Below, piece by piece: positions 34,593 to 45,030 of a stretch of 64,000 nucleotides of DNA. The first letter of the stretch is position 1. Each line of letters begins with the position of its first letter. Source of the stretch: Prorocentrum cordatum (lineage: Eukaryota; Sar; Dinophyceae; Prorocentrales; Prorocentraceae); contig CAUYUJ010015029.1 in assembly GCA_963575745.1 (NCBI GenBank), positions 91,001 to 155,000 on the forward strand. Direction: 5' to 3'. The notes below the pieces were generated by a model. The model was not told where the DNA came from and made no database searches. It was given only the letters and a program-made list of their open reading frames with translations. The position numbers and the translations under genes were made by a program.

Positions 34593-35299
34593 CAAGAGTA
34601 CAAGAGCTAAGAGTCCAAGTGAATCGCGAGGACACAGCATCAACAAAAAGGGAACGCATCCCCGAACAGACCTCAAGGGATGGAGGCGGCAGCGGCATCA
34701 GACCCCACCTCCGGCGTCTCGCCGTCGCCCGTGGGCGCCGCCGCGGCAGGCACCAGCTCTGAAAAGATGAACGGCCCCAGCCGCTCCCCCGAATTCGGGT
34801 GGAGCCCCCGCTGGGCCGCCTCCAACATAGACTGGATTCGTGGATCCCGCCGCCCACCCCGCCCTCAACACAGACCCTACAGAGGCCGACGGATAATCGA
34901 TTCGGTCTGACGGCATGCGCACCGCATCGACAATAAATGGCCACTCGGTCGATCCACTCGACCACATGGCCAAGCCCAAATCAATGAGGGTTGCACGCCC
35001 GGGTGGAGAGGGATTTGAGGGAGCACTGGGTCGACGCTTGCCTCTCGTATACTGTGCAAACAATCCTATCCCAGGAAGTACCACAACACGATGCGAGGTG
35101 GGCTTGCGCACGCGCGTGCCACGAACGACACACTTTTTTTGGTCGGCGGGTCGAGAGCGGGCCTCTTCCACCACGAACGACACACACACACACGATCGGA
35201 CGACGGATGACGGGTGTGGCAGGCCTCGCAGACCTCTCGGCGGCGAAAGCGAAACATCTCATGGTCGCCTTCGCTCGCTCCTGTTCGTATCTGTGTCCC

Positions 35300-36484
35300 T
35301 TGATCGCACTAGACGAGCCCGAACTATCGAAGGCACCGAGTTTGGCGAAGACGTCGGCCCACACATTGCCGAACAAATGCTCGGGGCGCTCGCCTGACCC
35401 GAAGGACGCGCGCAGCCCCTCCTCTAGGCTGCTATGGGCCGTGGTCCAAACAAAAACTGGAAGGCGATCGCCATCACGATACACATCATGCATCCGCCGC
35501 CAGACCGACGCATGGGGAGCTCTCGCCCGAGCATGCCTTCCTACCCAAAGGACCCCCCTCGAGCTGGAGCCCCAGGTGGTCGTCGACCACCGTCTTGGAA
35601 CGAGCAGCCTTCTCGAGACTTCGGAGCGCCGCAAACCGCTCGGCCCGAGTGACCGTTTGAATGGGGCCCGCCAAACCCCCCAAATCGCTGTGTACGGAAA
35701 GGGGTCGGGCGTCAATGCAACAATGGCCCATCCACACCTACAGGTCTCAGGGAAATCACGATCAACACAAGAGCCGTCGGCAAATACTTTACTCGGTCAA
35801 GCCATGTGCTCGGCGCCCCATTCTTTCGCAGGCAAGGTCGAGGTAGCGCCGGGCCCGAACTCATGCAGCAAGGGGATGGCGTAGAGGAGGTCGATGGGCG
35901 AATCATCCAACATTGCGGTCGCCCCCCGGCGACCACGTTCAAATCGATTCCTTCGCATCTTGACGGCGTTCTCAGGGCATGGCTCGCGCTCCTCAGAATC
36001 CTGCTGCTGGTGCGCACTGCAGGGGAATAACTCATGCTCCAAGTCCGCAATCTCATGTCCGCAGAACTCGCAAATAGCGTTGTCGGTGCATCCCGCCTCC
36101 TTACGTCGGGCTGCCGACCACTTCCCGTTAGATTGCAAGTTGGCCAAAACTCCACGCAACCCTACCGACATCGGCTGAGAATGACCCGGTCGGAGGGCAC
36201 GCATCCAGATGCGTTTCCTGCGGCCGCCAGCCTCGCGCGGCGGAGCGCCGGATATATGGTCGAATACGCGGTGACCCTGCCAGGTCCACGTGGAGTCTAG
36301 CGTCGTCGACCAGCACCGCAGCCGGAAGCATGCCCCATCCAACTCGTCTCGGCGTTAGCCACAACGCGGACAGCGGGCCCGTGGCACTCGCCCTAGTGAA
36401 GCCACCCCGAAGGTCAGCGATCCTATCACGAAGGGGGGACGGAGGAAACCGCATGCCCCGCACCCACTCCGCGCACTGCGCCAA
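35300..36484 (-). pseudogene. LINE B zinc knuckle and RNase H domain
   Basis: The frame 36,484-36,128 (WVRGMRFPPSPLRDRIADLR) leads to a Cys/His cluster: CTDNAICEFCGHEIADLEHE, then LFPCSAH (36,110-36,030). The RNase H domain starts with KVFADGSCVDRDFPETCRCG at about 35,782, first catalytic Asp in ADGS. After a frameshift near 35,695 comes TVTRAERFAALRSLEKA (second residue, Glu), then KTVVDDHLGLQLEGG (third, Asp). After another shift come LPVFVWTTAH and EHLFGNVWADVFAKLGA (fourth, Asp, near 35,350). All four catalytic acids are therefore still readable, which makes the domain call secure although the copy is frame-broken. RNase H would remove the RNA template. Confidence 0.8.
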
Positions 36485-36539
36485 GGCGCTGCAGGTAGCG
36501 CGGGAAATCGGGTCGACATCCCACTGTCCCTGCGTGGCC

Positions 36540-38800
36540 TAGCACAGCGCAAGGCAATCCGAACCTCCATGGCCGCGCAGGCTACCGGCCAAACTGCGCA
36601 TGCGCCGCAGCTCGCCGTCGCCGACGCCGCTGACAGCCGCGCCGTGGCCCACTGACGGGAGCGCCCCAGTGCCCCAGGGCCGGGCCGCTCTGGTCTTGCC
36701 AGCGCCGCGCCGCAGGGCGCGCAATCAATGCCTGCGCCTTTGCATCTGCTTGAGCCTGGCCTTCTGCACGTGGCGCGTCGCAGACGAAGCGTTGAGGTCG
36801 TGGTCCAGATACCTCATGTGCTTCTTATCCTGGATGCGCAGCATCTTCGCCAGCCCCTCGAAGTGGTGGGCCGCCTTGGCGGAGATGGCCACGCGGCCCG
36901 GCTTCTCCGCCTGGAGCACCAGGCCAACCTTGCAAACGGACCTTCAGAACACCGAAATGGCCGTAGAGAAAGCACGGGAGCCAAGCGGGCCGGCGCCAAC
37001 CCAGCTCAGCGCCACATCATCGACCAAAGCACGAGGACGGACCTCCTTGGCGATGTCTGCCGTGAGCTTGAGGCTCCGTGACAAGATCATCATCAACAAC
37101 GTCGCGGCCTGCGCGCAGCCTGCCAAAATCCCTGGGCGCACGCGCTGCGTGGAGGAGAACGAGGTTCAGGCGTGGACCGCCCGCAGCTGCTGATAGAGAG
37201 ATACCAGCACGAAGCAATGCGCATGGGGAACTGGTTCTCCCTGGCCAGATCTCGTCGTGGCGGGTCATCTCGTACCACCTGAGCCTGAGCATGTCCAGCA
37301 GGATGACCAGAGCCTGGTCGTCCACGAGGTCGGCCACCTCCTTCTCGAGCGCCAGGTTGAACGCAGCGCCCGTGGAGCTGCGCCCGCCCACGCGCCCCCC
37401 CCCCCCCGCGCTGGGTGGAGATAGGGCGCCGAGCGCGGCCCAACCGACGAATTCAGCTCTGCGATGAGCCGCCCCCTCCCCTCGGCTTGGGGAGCCGCGC
37501 CGACTGGGCGATGAGGCGTTGGTCGGGCCATGACAGTAGCGCCTCGCCGCGCTCGAACAGCCTGGCCAAGGTGGCCACCGCGCTATCGGAAAGGTGTTCC
37601 ATGGCCCGATGGGCGATATTAATATGACCAACGCCAGTCTTTCAGTTGAAGCCGCAGATCGCCTCGCGGATGCTCTCGCGGCAGCGCCCCCCGCAAGTCA
37701 GCGTCGCGGGGCTTGTCTACCTCGCAGTCGCCATAGCGATGCCAGAGCTCTCCCCAATGCTCGAACTTGCGGCCCGCAAGCTGGAAGGCGCCACGCAGCC
37801 CGCTGCCGCTATCCATCGCCTCCTGGAGGGCCCAAGGCTAGGAGAAGCTCGGGCCTGGCTTTCCTAATGTGGTCACCTTCTGGTCGCGTTTCTGCTGCGG
37901 CCGCCCCAGCATGCGATCGACGTGCGACTCGAAGTCCGGCAGCGACAGGCACGTACAACCAACCCCGAACAACTCCGAGGTCGGCATGTCCGAATGCCTC
38001 CAAACGTCCTTCTGGCGACCTGCACGGTCGAAGATCCGCTCGCGCTCCAGGATGTGCCGCGCCGTGTTCGCCGACAGGGCCGAAGGGCAGGGCCCGCCAA
38101 AAGCCCATCCGATGCGGCCGCGCAACCAGTCGTCGCGGAACTCGCGCCACTCGCCCCAGCAGCAGCACGCGCCGCCGACCCAGCAGTCGAGATAAAGCTC
38201 GCCGAGGACCCAGTAGACGGGGAAGCCACCGTCGCCGTCGCGAAGCGGTCCACCCTCCCCTCCCCCAGCGATTCCCCGACAGGGGGCCGAGCCTCTCTGG
38301 GCGGCGCGTGCCCAGGAATGGCTTGGCACGACGCTGCCGAGGTCTCCACTTTCGCAGGTCGGGGAGGGGGCCCCTGGCTCGGGGGGCCGAACGCGAGCCA
38401 GCAGCACCAGCAACAGCAGCAGGTGAGCTCTGGGCCTGAAGCCTCTGGACGAATGTCTGCAGCGCTGTGCGCACGCGCCGCGGGTGGCGAGCCCATCTCG
38501 CCGCGGTGTGCCACGCCTGCCGCGCGGGCGGCCTGGCCTTCCACGACGGCAGCTTGGCGAGGTCAAACCGAGCCCACTGCGCAGCCGGAGGCGCCAGCAC
38601 ACTGGTGAACCGAACAGCAGCCCCGCTGGCCACGTCGTAGCGGCCTTGGATCTCGAACTCGATCCCCGACAGCACGACGTCCCACACCACGGCAAATTCC
38701 TCGCCTGTGGCCGCGCGCGCGATGAGTTTCTGGGCTTCTCTCAGTCGTGTGGCGGGCGCGCGCAGCCGGGCGCCGGTGGCCCCTTGAACGCCCGCGGCTC
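36540..38800 (-). pseudogene. LINE B linker and reverse transcriptase
   Basis: The clearest part is 37,140-36,990: GILAGCAQAATLL, then IAKEVRPRALVDDVALSWVG, with the catalytic Asp pair at 37,021-37,016. The YxDD box reads LVDD. Upstream, AAFNLALEKEVADLVDDQAL and LDMLRLRWYEMTRHDE (37,380-37,250) correspond to the palm near motif A. Downstream, KPGRVAISAKAAHHFEGLA and IQDKKHMRYLDHDLNASS (36,905-36,790) match the thumb segment in which an element-specific D-x-N block follows the palm. RGAGKTRAARPWGTGALPSV (36,710-36,650) continues it. Frames change several times. Confidence 0.75.
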
Positions 38801-38829
38801 CACCAAAGCGCGGAACCGAGGGCTGGTGG

Positions 38830-39480
38830 CCCTCACCTGAGCGGTAGCGATGCAAGCAGGTGCGGCCAGGTGTCAGCGTCCCCTACCACTGGGGTGGCGA
38901 TCTTGTCCGCCAGGGCCGCCGATGTTATAAAGAAGCCGATGGTGCGGCCAGGTAGAGACTGCGCGCGCGTGGGCGAGGGCGGAACGCAGGCCACTCCGCT
39001 AGCCGAGTGGAGCCAATCCAAGAAGCCCAACTCGTGCAGCTCCATGTTGAAGTCCGCACCCACGATCCATGGGATGCCCTGCCCCGCCAACACCCGCAGG
39101 TACTTTTACAGCGCTAATTAACAACATGGCCAAGTACTCGGGCGACAGACCCGCATCAGCGTGGAAGAAAACAACTACCATGACGAATCCGCCGCGAACA
39201 CCACGTCGGACGGGCCACTGCCATGCGCCCTGCCACCAAAGACGGCGACGGCACCGCGGGCGGCCTAGTGACCACCACGCGCTTGGGCACCAAGATGGCG
39301 ACGCCACTCTGCGTGCCAGAACCTTGCCCTGGGATGGCCGCTTCCCACACGCCGTGGTAGCCTGCGTCCAAAGCGTCTTGCTGGAGCCTGGCCAAGCTGG
39401 CCTTACCAGCTCCCGCCTCTCATGTGCGTGGTGCTCCTGCACTGCCAGACACATGCTGGTACAGGACGCCAGGTGCTCCA
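38830..39480 (-). pseudogene. LINE B endonuclease domain
   Basis: Motifs of the LINE endonuclease fold appear in order but in three frames. CLAVQEHHAHERREL near 39,450 contains the catalytic Glu. SGTQSGVAILVPKRVVVTRP follows near 39,315-39,260, then FFHADAGLSPEYLAMLL near 39,155. IPWIVGADFNMELHELGFLD near 39,075-39,020 contains the Asp-Asn pair, with PTRAQSLPGRTIGFFI after it. The nicking activity would open the target DNA for reverse transcription. Two frameshifts between motifs rule out an active protein from this copy. Confidence 0.75.
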
Positions 39481-39570
39481 CGAGAGGGGCCACCTGACGA
39501 CACATTGCTGGTGGTGGTGTCGATAGCAGACGTCATGGTGGAGAAAAGGGCCAACTGGCACATCATGACA

Positions 39571-40658
39571 TCAACGAGGGACCGCCGCTGCGGCCTGCCG
39601 ATTCAGCTTGACCTTCGCTCCCCACTTTGGGAAGATCTCCTCGAGATTTCTCTTGTCGCCTCCAGCGGCCGCCACCTCGTCGACTGCCTCGGGGGGCAGC
39701 GGCTCACTGTCGTCCATGGGGGCTACGGCATCGACTGCCTCTGCGGGGGCGGGCTCGCGAGCCTCTGCCTCCTGAGCAGCCTGGGCACGCTGCTCAGCCT
39801 GATTAGCCCTCGCCTCCTCGTCCAGCTGCAGGAGGGCAGCAAACTGATCGTTGAGCTGCGCCGGCAACTCGCGAGTCGCCCCCAGGCTCTGCGGCACGGT
39901 GCACAAGCCCTGCAAGAGGACGCCCAAGCCCTCGATAGGCTCATGCAGGGACACCTTCTCCGAGCCAGGTTTCGGGGCCTGGATCTCCAGCTTCTTCCGC
40001 TCTTCATCGCGCTTCTCCATCTGCGCGTCCGAATACTCGAGTTCCGCCTTGGCCTGCTTTTCCTGCAACTGCAGGTCGGCCAAGTGTTTGCGGATGCCCG
40101 ACAGCTTGCGCTCCTGGTCTTCACGAAGCCGCTCATGCTTGGGAATATGTGCGCCCATCTCGCGAAGGCGCTGCCCCAGCGGCCTCGAAGCCGACAGCCG
40201 CGCCTTGACAGCGGTGAGCTGGGCCTCGTCGCCGGACGTCGTCTTGAGCATGATGGGGTCGTCGGAGTCCGAGACCCGCTTGATGAGGTAGCCAAGCTCG
40301 GGCACCCGCTGCCGATCCTTCTCGTCAGCGGAGACGGGCACGCCTTGCGGGCCCGCTGCCTCGTCGGCGTCTCCGTTCTGCTGGGCCAGGCGCGCGTTTG
40401 CCTTGGCCAGTTCCTCCTTGAGCTTCGCCACCTGCGTAGCGGCGTAGAGCTGGCCCAGGCCGACGACCTCGAACGCGACAACGCTGGGGCCGCAGGTTGC
40501 CGATACGCCTTGAAGACCAGGCCCTTTCCCAAGTGGCATTTGGAACAGGCCGCCATCCATGGCTGGTTGAACCAGCTGGTGCCCGCAGCCCCGACGCAGC
40601 ACTTGCAGTACCACTGGCACGTGCTAATCTCTGCTCGCGTACGCACGGCTGGCGCCAT
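39571..40658 (-). pseudogene. LINE B ORF1: zinc ribbon plus coiled coil
   Basis: ATG at 40,658 gives MAPAVRTRAEISTCQWYCKC. The following residues hold a zinc-ribbon-like pattern: CQWYCKCC, then about 20 residues later ACSKCHLGKG (40,625-40,520). A frameshift near 40,500 leads into a 350-residue frame ending at 39,571. That frame contains a long charged helix (QVAKLKEELAKANARLAQQN near 40,440-40,380), a second one (RLREMGAHIPKHERLREDQE, then LADLQLQEKQAKAELEYSDA, near 40,170-40,040) and an acidic Pro/Ala tail. Predicted role is nucleic-acid binding and multimerisation of the LINE ribonucleoprotein. The frame between 40,490 and 39,571 has no stop, so decay here is modest. Confidence 0.7.
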
Positions 40659-40799
40659 GGCATGCACTGCGGTCGGAAGCTCACTCTTGCTCCGCCAAGA
40701 GCTCACGGAATGCTCCCCTGGGGAGCTGAAACATACAGGGGCCTCGAGCCTGTCCCCTCGGCGGCGCTTCGAGCTCCAGAGACAGGAACGGCATTGGAA

Positions 40800-40816
40800 C
40801 TTGAGCCAAAATGGCT
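40800..40816 (-). other. dinoflagellate spliced-leader relic at the 5' end of LINE B
   Basis: The minus strand reads AGCCATTTTGGCTCAAG, 17 consecutive bases of the 22-nt dinoflagellate spliced leader including its 3' end. The remaining 5' bases are replaced by a short GCAGCAGC run and TCC repeats. The first ATG of ORF1 follows about 140 nt downstream. Confidence 0.85.
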
Positions 40817-40825
40817 GCTGCTGCG

Positions 40826-40972
40826 GAGGAGGAAGAGGAGGAAACGAGGAGGACGAGGACGAGGACGAGGACGAGGAGGAGGAGGAGGAGGACGAGGAGG
40901 AGGAGGAGGACGAGGAGGACGAGGAGGACGAGGAGGAGAAGGAGGAGGAGGAGGAGGAGGAAGGTGGACCCG
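40826..40972 (+). repeat. GGA/GAC microsatellite at the 5' border of LINE B
   Basis: A GGA run with regular GAC substitutions. It abuts the spliced-leader relic with about ten intervening bases. 40,973-41,770 is unique and GC-rich, with no gene recognised. Confidence 0.85.
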
Positions 40973-41779
40973 GGGAGGGGGGGCCTCTGGAGGCCTCGGA
41001 GCGGCCTGCCGAGAGGGCAGGTGCGCACCCCGCCCCCGTGCGCGCCGCTGGGCCTGCCGCCTCGGCTCGAGCGGATCCGCTCTGCCGCGAGACGGGGCGC
41101 AAGCACGGCGGATGCAGCCGGTGGTCCCGGCACCTCTGAGGGGGAGGGAGCGAAAGGGTAGGATACAGCAAAGGGCGGGGCAGAAGGGGCGGGGCAGAGA
41201 ACAGGGCTGAGCCGCAAAACGCAGTCGAAACGAAAACGGCCCACGCAATCTCCAATACACCGCTCAGGTCCAGCCCTGGTAGAGAAGCTGTTCAATGTCT
41301 CACGGCTCGAGGGGGTGTGGGTTGGGAGCCCGTCCCCCTCGCGCCGCCCCACGCTCGAACTTGCAAAGCCGGGGGCTCCCCTGGTGGCTCGTTCCGCAGA
41401 GGGCTCGGGTGGGGTGGGGCGGAAAAAAGGTAGGATGGCAAAGGGCGGGGCAGAGAATCAGCTCACGCAGCTGGTTTTTCCTGGCGCCCATTGGCGCCAG
41501 GAGGCGCCCATGCATCGAGGATTGGGCCTGGCGGCGGGGCCGAAACCAGCTGCATGCAGCAGGTGTCGTGACCCCCCCTCTCCCTATCCTATCCCTTCGT
41601 CCAGCCCGAACCTTGGAGGGGGCAGGGGGGGATGGAGGGGTGGGCGAGGTGTGCCCTCGACTAGGATGGGTGGTGGAGGCCTTGGAGCGCTCTTGGTCCT
41701 CCTAGGAGGCCTCTGGGGCCGGAGCGTACCCCCCTCCGCTGCTGCCTCCGGCAGGCACCCCCACGCAGGCGTGAGACCC

Positions 41780-43380
41780 GCCTCGGGGGTCTCACGTCGT
41801 CGTCATCGCGCCGCTGTGGCAGGTTGCGAAAGCCCTCCGCCGCGGCCGCTTTCCCGCGGAGCCGTGGGCAGAAGCCGACGGCGCCGTGGCCGCGGGGCAC
41901 GGGCGCGGCAGCGGGCCTTTGGCGGCCGCGAGAAGGAGCCTGGCGGAGCTGCAGCTCGGCACCGGCGTGACGCGTTGGGGAGGTGTGCCTGCCTCACCCG
42001 GCGGATGATGCCCTGCTGACTAGGCGCTGCCAGACACGCGCGAGGTCTTGCTCGCCGCCTGGGCTGGCAGGGAGGCCCGCTCTCTGGCAGCGAGACGCCC
42101 GATGTTCCACCACCTGCACGCCGGCGTGGATCGCTGGGCCACCCGGCGGCTCCTCGGCGGCGAGGATCTCCCGCCCGACGCTGCCCGCGCGCTGCGGACC
42201 GTGATGAGCGGCAGCGTGGTGACGGAGTCCGTCGCGGCGAAATGCGGCGAAATGGGGCCGGCCGCCGGCGTGCCCCCGCTCCGGCGCTGCGACCAAGGAC
42301 CGAGGGACCTCGAGCACAGGTTCTGGGCCTGCCCCTGTTGGGAACCGCAGCGTGTGGCAGCGGCGCAGCCGGTCGGCATCTCGCACCTGGCCCCCCGGGC
42401 GCGGCTGCCGTCAGCGGTGGCCCTCACAGGGGTCATGTCGTTGGACCCGCGGCTCGCCGCTTTGGCGAAGCAGGCGCGGCTCCCCTTGCCGCCGCCCGCC
42501 CTGCCTGAGCCTGCCGAGCAGCCGCACGAGGCGCGTGCGCGCGCGTGGACCGATGGGGCATGCGAGCACCCGTGCAGCCCGCTGCAGGGCCAGGGCTGGC
42601 TGGGGCGCCCGCGCGGAGAGGCGCCTGGGCGGTCCCCTGGAGACGCGCGGCCCCGTCAAACGGCGCCCAGACCGCGCAGCGGGCCGAGTTGGCCGCAGCA
42701 GCGTGGGCCCTGACCGCGGCGGCGGGCCCGGTAGAGGTCATTACGGACTCGCGCTTCGTGGCCAACGGGGTCGCGGCGATCCACGGCGGCGCCGGCTCGC
42801 GCGAGTGGGCGCACGCCGATATCTGGGACCGCCTCGCCGCGCACTGTCGCAGCGGCCAGCTCCGGGTGCGCTGGGTCAAAGGCCACTTGGTCGCGGCCGA
42901 GGCCAGGGAACGCGGCCTTTCCGAAGAGGACCTGGCGGGCAACGAGGCGGCGGACCGCCTGGCTGGGGAGGCTGCAGCTTGCCGCTTACCGCCCCCCGCG
43001 CAGGTCAGCGAGCGGCTGCGGCAGCTGCAGGCGCTGGAAGCGGTGCAGCGCATGCTCGCCGCAGTGGAGCTGGCCGCAGTGAAAGCGGACCGCGGCAGCA
43101 CCAGCGCTGGCGGACCGGGAGTGCGGCGACGACGCTGGGCCCCTGCCGGGCCCCACCGCCGCCGCCGCGCGCCCCGCGAAGGGGACGACGCGGCCGTCGC
43201 GGCCGTCGCGGCCGCGGCTGCGCCGCCGGCTGCCCAGGGCGCGCCCGCCGATGCCCCCTGGCGCCCTGGCGCGGCGGCCGCGGCGCACGCGTTGTTCGCA
43301 GGCGCGGCGTGGCGGGCGCACGCGGCCTCGCAGGGCCCGGCCAGGGTGGCCTGCATGGGCTGCGGCTGCTTGACGGGTCA
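41780..43380 (+). mobile_element. LINE C, 3' half of a plus-strand LINE with RNase H
   Basis: Only the region downstream of the reverse transcriptase is present. From about 41,780 a frame reads HVVIAPLWQVAKALRRGRFP, then PLAAARRSLAELQLGTGVTR. Stops at 42,006 and 42,024 interrupt it. It continues with the Cys/His cluster and the RNase H domain described separately. 43,270-43,370 (ALFAGAAWRAHAASQG and VACMGCGCLTG) is a second C-terminal zinc-like motif. No endonuclease or palm was found upstream, so the copy is 5'-truncated. It is head to head with LINE B, about 1 kb away. Confidence 0.65.
42030..43000 (+). pseudogene. LINE C zinc knuckle and RNase H
   Basis: Zinc motif: AKCGEMGP ... LRRCDQGPRDLEHRFWACPC at 42,237-42,338, giving a Cys/Cys/His/Cys pattern. 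RNase H: ARAWTDGACEHP with the first catalytic Asp at 42,552, then a +1 frameshift near 42,603. After the shift come TAQRAELAAAAWAL with Glu at 42,686, VEVITDSRFVANGV with Asp at 42,746, LRVRWVKGHLVAAEA, and LAGNEAADRLAGEA with Asp at 42,953. All four catalytic acids are present. Apart from one frameshift the domain is well preserved, suggesting that this copy is younger than LINEs A and B in this part. Confidence 0.8.
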
Positions 43381-43389
43381 AGCTCCCTC

Positions 43390-44330
43390 CGCCCCCGCTC
43401 CTGGCACTCGCCGCCACGCCTCCCGCCTCCCGCCTCCCGCCTCGCTGCTCCAGCCCCCCCCCCTGCCCCAGACCTCCGGCATCGCGGAGCGGATGCTGCG
43501 AGCACCCCTGCGCAGCTTCGGCGCCCAAGCAGAGAGCTGGCCCCGCGGAAGACGTCGTCGGGAGCCGCGGGCCGCGCGCCGCAGCAGCACACATAGGCGG
43601 AGGCCTGGGAATGCCTACCCACCCTCCCCGCACTCCGCTCGCCCCTCCGCCCGCCCCCTCCTTGCTCAGGAAGACTCGGAAGAACTCCAGCGTCAGACCG
43701 TAGGTGAAGCGGCTGCCCATGTCCACCTGTGCCGTGTCGTCGGCGGAGGAAGCGAGAGGGAGAAGGAGCATGGCGAGTGGCTCCAGGGGGGATGGGAGGC
43801 AGGGCGCGGATGGGCAGGGAAGGTGTCAGGGAAACGCGTGCAGGTAGGATGCGCGAGGTGGATGGGGGGCAGGAGAGCAGAAGGCTGAAGGAAGTGGAGG
43901 AGGGGGCGGGAGGTCCGGCGACGATGACGAGCCACAGGAGGAGCAGGGCATTGCTAGTCGCCTCTCCTGGAGGACTGGCTGTTCAGTGCATGCGGCGCCC
44001 AGGAAGAGTGGCGAGGAGGACAATGATAAAGACAATGACAAGGAAAGATGAGGACGACGACGCGGAGGAAGGGGGAAGATGGAGAATGATGATGAGGAGG
44101 ACAGCAAAGACGCTCGTCCGACAACGGGGAGGACGACGATGACGACGACAACGACGTCGTGGAGGAGGAGGAGGAGGAGGAGGAGGAGGAAAACAGGTGG
44201 GGGAAGCGCAAGCGACGGGCGGCGGCCATGGCCCGAGCTTGGCCGGGCGGGCGAGGCGGACGACGCCGAGCACCGCCTCGTCGTCGTCGTCGTCGTCGTC
44301 GGAATAAGAAGATGAGGTGGGTGCGTCACC
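43390..44330. other. no gene seen; GAC and GGA tracts at the right end
   Basis: 43,390-44,050 is unique GC-rich sequence. 44,050-44,190 has GAC/GAT and GGA runs, and 44,278-44,301 a CGT run. I see no motif. 44,331-44,630 is unique and without a gene. Confidence 0.5.
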
Positions 44331-44639
44331 CGAGCTCTGGAGTAGACGCGCTAAGTAGATTAACGTTAATCCCAGGGATGCACGTTCGCTCCGGGGCCGT
44401 CGATACCATGATGAAACATACTGATGGCAACCGTTGTCGTCGTCGTCCTCCTCCTCCTCCCCTGACCCATGCCCTTCTTTTCCGCCACCTGGGTCAATGG
44501 ACACGCTGGGTATCCATGCATCTGGCATCTGTATCTATATCCTTCAAACAATGGAATATAGAACTGGACCTAACCGACGGCCTGGTAGCTATGTTGTCGC
44601 CGTCGCCGCCCCGTCGCCGACTCGTCCCCACAAAGATGC

Positions 44640-45030
44640 ACCACACAGCTTGCACCACATCGATTGCACAGCATAGGTTGCTCCTCCAATAATGTATCAC
44701 ACATTTTTCCCGACACCGATTATACCACATATACTGCACCGCATCTGTTGCACCACTTCTATTGCAACACACGGATTGCACTACATCGGTTGCACCATAG
44801 ATCTTGCACCACATGGATAGCACCACATGGGTTACACAACATACATTGCACAACATCGATTGCACCACAACTATTGCACCACATAGATTGCACCACGTAG
44901 CGTGTACAACATAAGCTGCACCGCACATATTGCACCACATAGGTGGCACAGCATAGGTTGCACAACATGTTGTGCGACGTAGGTGACACAGCATGTACTA
45001 CACCACCATGTTTGCATCACATAGGTCGCC
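44640..45030 (+). repeat. 15-bp minisatellite
   Basis: About 25 degenerate units close to ATTGCACCACATAGG at 15-bp spacing (for example 44,848, 44,863, 44,878, 44,893). It is AT-richer than its surroundings. On the minus strand it reads as a Cys/Val-rich frame, an artefact of the 15-bp period being divisible by three. Confidence 0.85.

Larger units (their letters stand above)
34593..40816 (-). mobile_element. LINE B, near-full-length degenerate non-LTR retrotransposon
   Basis: On the minus strand from 40,816 down: spliced-leader relic, ORF1 with zinc ribbon and coiled coil (40,658-39,571), endonuclease (about 39,480-38,830), linker and reverse transcriptase (about 38,800-36,540), zinc knuckle and RNase H (about 36,480-35,300), 3' UTR to 34,593. 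Total 6.2 kb, so essentially complete. Several frameshifts and stops make it inactive. RNase H after the reverse transcriptase, with a Cys/His motif between them, resembles a family common in dinoflagellates. Both ends meet GGA/TCC microsatellite. The long plus-strand frame over 39,424-41,139 is its antisense shadow. Confidence 0.85.

Noticed and set aside
39424-41139. 571-residue plus-strand frame
   Set aside because: Antisense shadow of LINE B ORF1 plus the GGA tract. The minus strand carries the recognisable motifs.
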